Positions 13,692 through 19,525 of a DNA stretch of 19,525 nt are shown here, one piece after another (positions within the stretch are counted from its first letter, which is position 1; each line of letters begins with the position of its first letter). The DNA lies in assembly GCA_910579645.1 (NCBI GenBank), contig CAJTVK010000013.1, forward strand, positions 1-19,525, written 5' to 3'. The position numbers were made by a program, and so were the translations under genes. The notes under the pieces were generated by a model. The model saw only the letters and a program-made list of their open reading frames with translations, did no database searches and was not told where the DNA came from. This DNA is from an uncultured Lachnospiraceae bacterium (GTDB lineage: Bacteria; Bacillota; Clostridia; Lachnospirales; Lachnospiraceae).

Positions 13692-13865
13692 GTGAACTGT
13701 AGATGTAAACATTTCCGACAAACACAGTATTTAAGAAAGGTTTTTTGGCAGATTATTTTGTTTGTATTTGGCAACATGGAAACAAAGTATAAAAATTTTG
13801 TATTGGATAGGATAGAATATTACGGCCATACTATAATATCTCTTGAGTTTATAGAGGTGATATGA
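13692..13865 (+). CDS. Doubtful 57-residue ORF
   Basis: A GTG-started frame containing a hydrophobic stretch (VFWQIILFVFGN) followed by METKYKNFVLDRIEYYGHTI. There is no good ribosome site and no recognisable family. It could be a gene remnant within this decayed segment. Confidence 0.2.
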   Translation: MNCRCKHFRQTQYLRKVFWQIILFVFGNMETKYKNFVLDRIEYYGHTIISLEFIEVI

Positions 13866-13876
13866 AGATTGGGTAA

Positions 13877-14120
13877 ATGAAAGCGGTGGTAAAAATGACG
13901 ATTGAAAAATTGGAAGAATTTTTGAATGAGGGAGAAGCTATACGCTGGAATATAAGGAGAGTGTCAATTCCTTAAGCGACAGCGTATTTGAGACGGTCAG
14001 TTCATTCTCTAATTGTTATGGCGGCTATATATTGCTTGGCGTAAAGGAAGTGAGCCGGGGCAATAAAAGGTCGGAGAGGTAATTGGCGTAAATTCCTAAA
14101 AAGCTTCTGATATGAAGCTG
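13877..14120 (+). pseudogene. Broken AlbA_2 / Schlafen-type DNA-binding domain gene
   Basis: The reading begins MKAVVKMTIEKLEEFLNEGE, loses frame near 13940, continues as TLEYKESVNSLSDSVFETVS then SFSNCYGGYILLGVKE, shifts again near 14068 to VGEVIGVNS and meets a stop at 14097-14099. The pattern E..TLE.K...........V.SF.N..GGYILLGV is that of the AlbA_2 domain (PF04326), found at the N-terminus of putative ATP-dependent helicase/transcriptional regulator proteins. At least two frameshifts and one stop in 240 bases make it non-functional; the rest of the usual 400-500-residue protein is missing. Confidence 0.75.
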
Positions 14121-14269
14121 CGCTGTTTCCAAAGGCTGAGTACTTTTATACCTTTACCTCTTGTTTTATGGAGTATTTCGTAACACTAAGGAATTAAAAT
14201 TTAAACTAAGTTGGTATAACAATATTTACTGAATGGAAAATATATCTTCATTTTGAGCATATTCCATGA

Positions 14270-14275
14270 TATAAT
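14270..14275 (+). promoter_or_regulatory. Possible -10 box before the DUF1016-type fragment
   Basis: A TATAAT lies 34 bases before the fragment's start at 14309, but the base run 17 positions upstream (TTCATT) is a poor -35 box. The rest of 14121-14308 shows no gene; a small inverted repeat AGCTTC-TGATAT-GAAGCT lies near 14102. Confidence 0.3.
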
Positions 14276-14308
14276 TATCCAAACAGACTATCGGAACGAG
14301 GGAAATGT

Positions 14309-14643
14309 ATGGACGATTTAGCATTAAACTATCAAAGTGATTTTAATGCCATTCTGCAAATGATAGCAGATGCCCGCCGGAAAGCTGTCTATCAGGTGAA
14401 TGCCACAACGATTGACCTCTATTGGGGAATTGGAGAATTTGTTTCCAATAAGGCCATGCAGGACGGCTGGGGACGTTCTACCGTAAAAGCACTTTCTGAA
14501 TATATTCTGACGCAGGAACTAGGGATTTTTCAATCCAGAGGCCGGATTGAAAATTCATTCAAAAGAAACATGAAGGATTAACAGAATTGGTGGATAAGAA
14601 TAAAACTCTCAATGACGTTAAGAACTTTTCAAAAATTTATTAA
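14309..14643 (+). pseudogene. Truncated DUF1016 (PDDEXK-type) N-terminal fragment
   Basis: Residues 1-75 match the opening of DUF1016/YhcG-like proteins: LNYQSDFNAILQMIADARRK, NATTIDLYWGIGEFVSNK, GWGRSTVKALSEYIL. Then the frame is lost in a T-run (GGGATTTTTC, about 14522-14530), where GFS would be expected, and stops at 14581. Another frame from 14551 to 14643 reads K-FIQKKHEGLTELVDKNKT on to a stop, possibly a further remnant. The nuclease half of a normal protein (over 300 residues) is absent. Confidence 0.65.
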
Positions 14644-14673
14644 TAGTGCTAAAGCGATAGGGAGGATGCTTGA

Positions 14674-15672
14674 GTGGATAGAATGGATTTTGAAAATATT
14701 CATTTATACTGTGGTGATGCGATTGAATTATATAGTAAGTGGGAAACGCCCGTTGCCATAATTTGCGATGGACCGTATGGTGTAAATGGTTTTCCGGGTG
14801 ATTTAGTTTCATATAAGGGGCTTGGGGATTGGTATGAGCCACATATAAAAAAATGGAGTTCTTTTGCCACGCCACTCACAACATTATGGTTTTGGTGTAC
14901 TGAGGTTGGGTGGGCAACTGTTCATTCTGTGTTGGAAAAATATGGATGGGAATATGTTTCCTGCTGCGTATGGGATAAAGGGATGGGACATGTGGCGGGA
15001 AATACTAATACTAAAACGATTAGACATTTACCTGTGGTTACAGAAGTGTGTGTTCAATATGTAAAAAAACCTATCTTTGTAGTAGAAGGAGCGCAAATGA
15101 CAATGAAAGAATGGTTGCGCTATGAATGGGAACGTACAGGACTTCCGTTTTCAAAAACCAATGAGGCTTGTGGAGTTAAAGATGCCGCAACAAGAAAATA
15201 TTTTACAAAATGTCATTTATGGTATATGCCGCCTGCAGAAGCTTTTGAAAAGATTGCATTATACGCAAATACCTTTGGAGCAGACAATGGAAAACCATAC
15301 TTTTCTTTAAATGGCAAAACAGTTATAACAAAAAAAGAGTGGGCACAGATGCGTTCAAAGTTTTATTGTCCCATTGGCGTGACAAATGTATGGCAGGTTC
15401 CACAGTTGAGAGGGCGTGAACGTCTGAAAATTAATCAAAAGGCAATACATTTAAATCAGAAACCATTAGAACTGATTAAACGTACAATAGAAATGGTTTC
15501 TGATGTTGGCGATGTGGTTTGGGATCCATTTGCAGGTTTATGTACAACAGCGGTCGCTTCAGCTGAGTTGGAACGAACTTGTTTTTGTGCAGAAATAAAT
15601 CATGATGTATATGATATAGCAATAGAACGAGTAAAAAACAGTTTACAGGATGGTTTTCAATGCGCTCTCTAA
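14674..15672 (+). CDS. Type II DNA methyltransferase, beta class (N4-cytosine or N6-adenine)
   Basis: A 332-residue amino-methyltransferase. Motif IV is DGPY (32-35, in IICDGPYGVNG), a variant of (D/N/S)PP(Y/F). A central target-recognition region follows; motif X lies in HLNQKPLELIKRTIEM, and motif I, the AdoMet site, is DPFAGLCTTA (from D284). The order IV - recognition - X - I is the beta class. The start is GTG 14674, because GGGAGG lies 8 bases before it; an in-frame ATG three codons later is too far. It faces a restriction enzyme gene and overlaps its 3' end, so it protects the host's own sites. The recognition sequence and the methylated base cannot be read from sequence. Confidence 0.9.
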   Translation: MDRMDFENIHLYCGDAIELYSKWETPVAIICDGPYGVNGFPGDLVSYKGLGDWYEPHIKKWSSFATPLTTLWFWCTEVGWATVHSVLEKYGWEYVSCCVWDKGMGHVAGNTNTKTIRHLPVVTEVCVQYVKKPIFVVEGAQMTMKEWLRYEWERTGLPFSKTNEACGVKDAATRKYFTKCHLWYMPPAEAFEKIALYANTFGADNGKPYFSLNGKTVITKKEWAQMRSKFYCPIGVTNVWQVPQLRGRERLKINQKAIHLNQKPLELIKRTIEMVSDVGDVVWDPFAGLCTTAVASAELERTCFCAEINHDVYDIAIERVKNSLQDGFQCAL

Positions 15673-16524
15673 TTTTTTGTCATCTTTTGAGGATAAAATT
15701 TCGCTCCATTGTTTGATTGTCATACCATGAAAAACAGTATTTAAAACACGGGTTTTAAATTGTTCAATTCCTTCATGCTCTATACGGTCAATTTTGGCAT
15801 AATTTGTATCAAGTCTATAAACAAATTGTCCGTATAGAGTTCTTAGAAGCCGTTGGTATTCCGGGGCAGGACTATATCTATGGGCATCTTTTCCCCATGC
15901 TTCAACAACGGAGAATGCTGCTTTGGCATCGCATTTATCTGATTGCAATATATAACCGTTAGTGTTGGTTTGCTGCAAATTGGCAGTACGTTCAGAGGTG
16001 TCTTCTGGCTCAAAAACAAGGTAGTCGGGTGGTCTATGGTAGTGGAAATCTCTTGCCTCCGCAATACTCTTACCGCTGACTACAAGGACATCAATAATCT
16101 TAGGCTTTCCCCAAATAACATTTTCTGGAAGCCATGCAATTAATGCTACATCTATATTATCCTGTGCAAAAATTGTTACGCTATCTTTAAAACGTGCTGT
16201 GATTTCTGTTGCGAATGGGAACCAAGCTTTAATTTCAATGCCGGGGTTTGGCTGGATTATATTACTATTGAAAAGTGCATCAGGAAATCCGGGATCTTGT
16301 CTTATCCATTCACCCATACCATTCCAATCATGCTCATTTAATAAGTCAACTGTAGAGAATTCAATCATATTTCCCAACAAGGGCGATAGTTTTGAAATGA
16401 CCTTTGCAAGTTGCTTTGCATATGCTAAAGTTGCCGGACGATTGATGTCTAAGACATCAATCAAATGGCTGTCTAAAGAAGATAATACTTCCTTGGCAGC
16501 ATTAAGAATGTCTCTATTGTTCAT
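15643..16524 (-). CDS. Type II restriction endonuclease (PD-(D/E)XK)
   Basis: A 293-residue protein without a family I can name. The core RQDPGFPDALF then GIEIKAWFPF gives the catalytic triad D82, E97, K99 of a PD-(D/E)XK nuclease, with a possible upstream E55. It has no helicase or methylase motifs. The start at 16524 has AAAAGGAG 10 bases upstream on the minus strand. It converges on the methyltransferase with a 30-base overlap of the coding ends, the usual tight linkage of a type II restriction-modification pair. It would cut unmodified incoming DNA at the sequence the methylase protects. That it is the partner endonuclease is inferred from motif and position. Confidence 0.8.
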   Translation of the reverse strand: MNNRDILNAAKEVLSSLDSHLIDVLDINRPATLAYAKQLAKVISKLSPLLGNMIEFSTVDLLNEHDWNGMGEWIRQDPGFPDALFNSNIIQPNPGIEIKAWFPFATEITARFKDSVTIFAQDNIDVALIAWLPENVIWGKPKIIDVLVVSGKSIAEARDFHYHRPPDYLVFEPEDTSERTANLQQTNTNGYILQSDKCDAKAAFSVVEAWGKDAHRYSPAPEYQRLLRTLYGQFVYRLDTNYAKIDRIEHEGIEQFKTRVLNTVFHGMTIKQWSEILSSKDDKKLESALKTIL

Positions 16525-16818
16525 ATAAAATTGCTCCTTTTGACAGTTAATTCAATTCTGGTTTATCATGAAAATACGATTGAAGAAAGTAAAGTGCATA
16601 CCGCTTCTTTTTCAGGCTTAGCGGTTTGCTTCCTGCTTCTGTCAGTTTTCATATATTCAGTGACAGCTTCCGATAATATAGAGGTTATAGAATGCCTATG
16701 TTTCTTTGATTATACCAAAAAGATGAATTGTTCGCAACTTATTCATTCATGTGCATGGAAACCAATTTGGGGCTTTATGACTAAGAATGGGTTATAGATA
16801 TAGATTTTAATTATTCGG
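16525..16818. other. Intergenic region ahead of the restriction gene
   Basis: This holds the minus-strand promoter (next entry) and a 180-base leader to the nuclease start. In that leader a 28-codon minus-strand frame (16652-16566, starting MKTDRSRKQTAKPEKEAV) is present but lacks a good ribosome site. A plus-strand frame 16531-16797 begins at TTG without a ribosome site and is not called. Confidence 0.4.
16709..16737 (-). promoter_or_regulatory. Sigma-A-type promoter for the restriction gene
   Basis: On the minus strand: TTGCGA (16737-16732; 4 of 6), a 17-base spacer and a perfect TATAAT (16714-16709). The start near 16702 leaves an unusually long leader of about 180 bases before the nuclease ATG, which could delay or control nuclease production. 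Confidence 0.6.
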
Positions 16819-16847
16819 TTGTGGAGTGGAAATATTGAGGGTATAAT
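16819..16847 (+). promoter_or_regulatory. Sigma-A-type promoter for the glycosyltransferase gene
   Basis: TTGTGG (16819-16824), 17-base spacer, TATAAT (16842-16847). The predicted start near 16854 means the far-upstream ATG at 16856 would be leaderless, which supports the internal start at 16931. Confidence 0.55.
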
Positions 16848-16930
16848 AAATTTAAATGGGTAGATGCAGAGAGGAAAGCCAAAGGCGGCAGCCCGGAAAA
16901 TCAGCCCCGGAGCATGCAGAAGGAATGCGG

Positions 16931-18310
16931 ATGAGAAAGAGTGGGAAAATGGGAATGAAAAAAATCGCGGCAGTGATATGCAATTACAATAAATGTGCTT
17001 ATGTGACGGAGTGCATACAAAGTGTTTTGGAATCTGTTTTTCAGGATTTTGACTTAATGGTGGTGGATAATGCGTCCACGGACGGTTCGGCGGAACAGAT
17101 CCGCAGGAAATACGGAGATAAGGTGAAGCTGTTTGTAAATAAAGAAAATCTGGGCGGGAGCGGGGGCTTTAACACAGGCATCCGGTATGCTTTGAAGGAA
17201 GGCTATGAATATGTCTGGTGCCTGGACAATGATGTGCTGGTGGACGAGAATGCCATAGGGGAACTGTACCGTTTTCTGGAAGGGCATCCGGAGGCGGGGA
17301 TGTGCGGCTCCAAAGTATATCATATGGAGGCTCCGGATTATGTGCAGCAGTTCGGCATCAATATTGTATGGGAAGAGTATTGCTGTGAGGCAAAATATTA
17401 TAACCGGCTGGAAGACGGAACGATGCCGGAAGTGGTTTACTCGGATGCGGTGGCGGCCTGTTCCGTGTTGGTACGGACATCGCTGATACGGGAAATAGGC
17501 CCTTTGCCGGAAGAAAATTTCCTATACTGGGACGATACCGAATGGGGGCTGCGCTGCAACCGGGCGGGATACAAGGTGGCATCGCTGGGGCGTTCTAAGG
17601 TATTGCACTGTATGGGGGCGAAGAAGGAAAATGTCAGTACGTTTCCGCTGTATTATTCGTGGCGGAACTGGATCCGCTTTTTCATGAAATATACTCCGGA
17701 GGAAAATTGGGAAGGGATGTGCACTTCTTTTCTGAAGAACATCCATGAAGTGGTGAGCAACGATTTGTTCTTAGGGGAAGACATCCGGATGAAAACGGTG
17801 ATGCGCGCCTATGACGATGCCCTGCACGGGAGAATGGGAAAAGCGGGGGAGGATATTATCCGTCCCATTGTGCATTCGGACGAAAAGCTGAAGGGACTAT
17901 TGAGGGGGCATGAAAAAATCCGGATTTTTGAAAACAAAAGGGAGAGCCAGGCATTGGCATTTGCGGAGAGGGCATTGAAAGCTGCGGATGAGGAAGGGGT
18001 TACGCTGCAGGTGGAACTGGTGGCTGGGCATGCTTTGGACGAAACGGATGCAACGGAAAGGAGATCCTTTGAAAACGGGGCAGACATATCTTTTCCGGCA
18101 GAAAACGACACTTTTACAATGGTGGATGATATATTCCGTTTAAATCCGGGGAATATGGGACTGGTGACTTATTATGTGGACATGGAAGGGCGCATTGTGT
18201 CTTCGCCAAGGGATGTGTTCCTGCTTTTAAGCATTCCGGAGAGCCGGCAGCTGTTTTTGGACAGCCAGAAAGGCCTGTTCCTGGCGGCACTCAGAAAGCT
18301 GCACTCTTAA
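16931..18310 (+). CDS. Family 2 glycosyltransferase
   Basis: A 459-residue GT-A fold transferase. Early motifs are AAVICNYNKCAYVTECIQSV and VVDNASTDGS (nucleotide binding), then NLGGSGGFNTGIRYAL and the metal-binding CLDNDVLV (D-N-D). The acceptor-side motif FLYWDDTEWGLRCNRAGYKV follows, and the catalytic domain ends with a His in VLHCMG. This pattern resembles rhamnosyl- or galactofuranosyl-transferases of cell-surface polysaccharide synthesis. The last ~150 residues are not part of the standard domain and I cannot assign them. The start at 16931 has AGAAGGA at 6 bases; 16949 and 16955 are alternatives. No other polysaccharide genes are nearby, and the donor sugar is unknown. Confidence 0.88.
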   Translation: MRKSGKMGMKKIAAVICNYNKCAYVTECIQSVLESVFQDFDLMVVDNASTDGSAEQIRRKYGDKVKLFVNKENLGGSGGFNTGIRYALKEGYEYVWCLDNDVLVDENAIGELYRFLEGHPEAGMCGSKVYHMEAPDYVQQFGINIVWEEYCCEAKYYNRLEDGTMPEVVYSDAVAACSVLVRTSLIREIGPLPEENFLYWDDTEWGLRCNRAGYKVASLGRSKVLHCMGAKKENVSTFPLYYSWRNWIRFFMKYTPEENWEGMCTSFLKNIHEVVSNDLFLGEDIRMKTVMRAYDDALHGRMGKAGEDIIRPIVHSDEKLKGLLRGHEKIRIFENKRESQALAFAERALKAADEEGVTLQVELVAGHALDETDATERRSFENGADISFPAENDTFTMVDDIFRLNPGNMGLVTYYVDMEGRIVSSPRDVFLLLSIPESRQLFLDSQKGLFLAALRKLHS

Positions 18311-18339
18311 TTTTTAATAAATTATTTATAAGCCGTTTA

Positions 18340-18368
18340 TTGTCATCTTTTCAGCAAAGGGGTAGGAT
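18340..18368 (+). promoter_or_regulatory. Sigma-A-type promoter for the DUF5685-type/dnaJ-like operon
   Basis: TTGTCA (18340-18345; 5 of 6), 17-base spacer, TAGGAT (18363-18368; 5 of 6). It lies 43 bases before the start at 18412. Confidence 0.6.
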
Positions 18369-18411
18369 AAAAAGGAAAGCGTAAACACTCGGATTGCTGA
18401 GAGGAGCGGCT

Positions 18412-19260
18412 ATGTTTGGCTATGTGATTATAAACAAAGGGGATATGAAATTCAAAGAATTTGATATATATCATGCCTATTATTGCGGGCTGTGCCGTTT
18501 GCTTAAGGAAAAATATGGGGTGACGGGACAGCTCACCTTGTCTTATGACATGACTTTTGTCATTATGCTTTTATCGGGGTTATATGAGCCGGATACGAAA
18601 TCGGAGCGTTGTAAGTGTATTGCCCATCCTTTTGAAAAGCATATGGTGAGGCGGAATGAGTTCACGGAATATGCGGCAGATATTAATATACTTCTGTCTT
18701 ACTTCAAATGTTTGGATGATTGGATGGATGAGCGGAAGCATACGAAACGGCTATATGCGGGGCTGCTGAAAAAAGGGTATAGGCAGGTAAAGAAAAAATA
18801 TGGAAGCAAGGTGGGCCGTATCGAGAAGCTGATGCAGCAATTGCTGCGGAAGGAAGGGGAAGGCTGCGGCGATATTGATGAAATGTGCCGGCTTTTCGGG
18901 GAAGTCATGGCAGAGATTATGGTTTATAAAGAGGATGAATGGAAGGAGAATTTGTACCGGCTGGGATTTCATCTTGGCAAATTCATATATTTATGCGACG
19001 CATATGAGGATGTGGAGAAGGATTTGGAGAAAGGTAGGTACAATCCGTTCCGGAAAATGTATGGGAATCCTGACTTTGAGGAGCAATGCAGAAATATTCT
19101 GGTATTGATGATGTCGGAATGTTCCAGGGAATTTGAGCAGCTTCCCATTTTGGAAAATATAGAAATCCTCCGTAATATTATATATTCCGGTGTCTGGTAC
19201 CGGTATGAAAAAGTACGGAGGGAGAGGGAATCCGAAGAAAAGGCAGGGACAGGGCGATGA
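18412..19260 (+). CDS. DUF5685-type protein
   Basis: A 282-residue, probably cytoplasmic helical protein. The opening MFGYVIINKGDMKFKEFDIY, then HAYYCGLCRLLKEKYG and LTLSYDMTF, is what I recall of the DUF5685 family of Clostridia. CGLC and a later C-K-C-x-x-H (RCKCIAHPF) could bind a metal or cofactor; the central part carries SYFKCLDDWMDE and a second D-rich helix (YLCDAYEDVEKDLEKGRYNP). The D-x-x-x-D helices recall all-alpha prenyl-transfer folds, but that is only an impression. ATG 18412 has GAGAGGAG at 6 bases; the TTG at 18394 is rejected. It overlaps the J-domain gene start by ATGATGA, so the two are co-translated. Confidence 0.7.
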   Translation: MFGYVIINKGDMKFKEFDIYHAYYCGLCRLLKEKYGVTGQLTLSYDMTFVIMLLSGLYEPDTKSERCKCIAHPFEKHMVRRNEFTEYAADINILLSYFKCLDDWMDERKHTKRLYAGLLKKGYRQVKKKYGSKVGRIEKLMQQLLRKEGEGCGDIDEMCRLFGEVMAEIMVYKEDEWKENLYRLGFHLGKFIYLCDAYEDVEKDLEKGRYNPFRKMYGNPDFEEQCRNILVLMMSECSREFEQLPILENIEILRNIIYSGVWYRYEKVRRERESEEKAGTGR

Positions 19261-19525
19261 TGAATCCTTATCAGGTTCTCGGTGTATCGGCGGATGCTTC
19301 CGAGGAGGAGATTAAAAAAGCATATAGGGCACTGAGCAGGAAATACCATCCGGACGCAAATATCAATAACCCCAATAAGGCGCAGGCGGAAGAGAAATTT
19401 AAACAGATACAGGAAGCATATCAGCAGATTATGAAGGAACGTACCGGGGGGTATGGCAGCCGGGGAAATTATGGGAGCGGCAGCGGCGGGGCCGGAACAG
19501 AGACTTATGGCAGCGGCGGATACGG
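19257..19525 (+). CDS. DnaJ-domain protein, partial (cut by window end)
   Basis: The first 89 residues of a J-domain co-chaperone. It begins MMNPYQVLGVSADASEEEIK, has the HPD signature in KYHPDAN, which stimulates the Hsp70 ATPase, and the closing helix AEEKFKQIQEAYQQI; a Gly/Ser/Tyr-rich linker begins near residue 70. The start codon lies inside the stop of the DUF5685-type gene (19257 or 19260). What follows the linker is outside the window, so it may be a short J-protein rather than full DnaJ. Confidence 0.92.
   Translation, partial: MMNPYQVLGVSADASEEEIKKAYRALSRKYHPDANINNPNKAQAEEKFKQIQEAYQQIMKERTGGYGSRGNYGSGSGGAGTETYGSGGY

Noticed and set aside
16531..16797. 88-codon plus-strand frame
   Set aside because: Starts at TTG, its 'upstream' is the antisense of the nuclease ribosome site, and it spans the minus-strand promoter.
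1..19525. tRNA, rRNA, transposase or integrase genes
   Set aside because: None was recognised on either strand by reading; a tRNAscan or profile search was not possible here.

Overview
The window looks like a chromosomal segment of a Gram-positive anaerobe of the Clostridia, most likely a Lachnospiraceae-type gut Firmicute. The signs are purine-rich coding strands, strong GGAGG-type ribosome sites, sigma-A promoters with TATAAT and 17-bp spacers, a lipoprotein signal, a DUF5685-type gene next to a J-domain gene, and 7TM hybrid kinases. This placement rests on gene style only; no rRNA or marker gene is present.

Layout. (1) 249-4172: a large solute-binding-type lipoprotein, then, behind its own promoter and a structured leader, two overlapping membrane genes. 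Both resemble the flagellar stator protein MotA, and the second carries a C-terminal LuxR/GerE DNA-binding domain, so it reads as a membrane-tethered transcription factor. (2) 4604-6371: a 48-residue unknown protein and a YtcJ-like amidohydrolase. (3) 6479-10597: a 1087-residue hybrid histidine kinase (sensor domain, 7TM, HisKA, HATPase, receiver, in-frame 18-bp repeats, Hpt) and a response regulator with one pseudo-receiver and one true receiver but no output domain. They probably form one phosphorelay. (4) 10677-16524: an accessory patch, visibly AT-richer from about 11.9 kb on. It holds a minus-strand Vsr-type mismatch endonuclease, a BlaI-like repressor behind a possible attenuator leader, a BlaR1/MecR1-like M56 protease without the penicillin-binding sensor domain, a small secreted protein with a decayed tandem copy, two broken genes (AlbA_2-type and DUF1016-type), and a convergent restriction-modification pair whose 3' ends overlap by 30 bp. 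(5) 16931-19525: housekeeping-like, GC-richer sequence returns with a family 2 glycosyltransferase, a DUF5685-type protein and the start of a DnaJ-domain protein cut off by the window end.

The most interesting parts are the MotA-like/MotA-LuxR pair next to an orphan solute-binding lipoprotein, and the BlaI/M56/small-secreted-protein cassette with its 5-codon leader ORF and terminator-like hairpin. The rest is mostly ordinary. All calls were made by eye from sequence; no database search was run.
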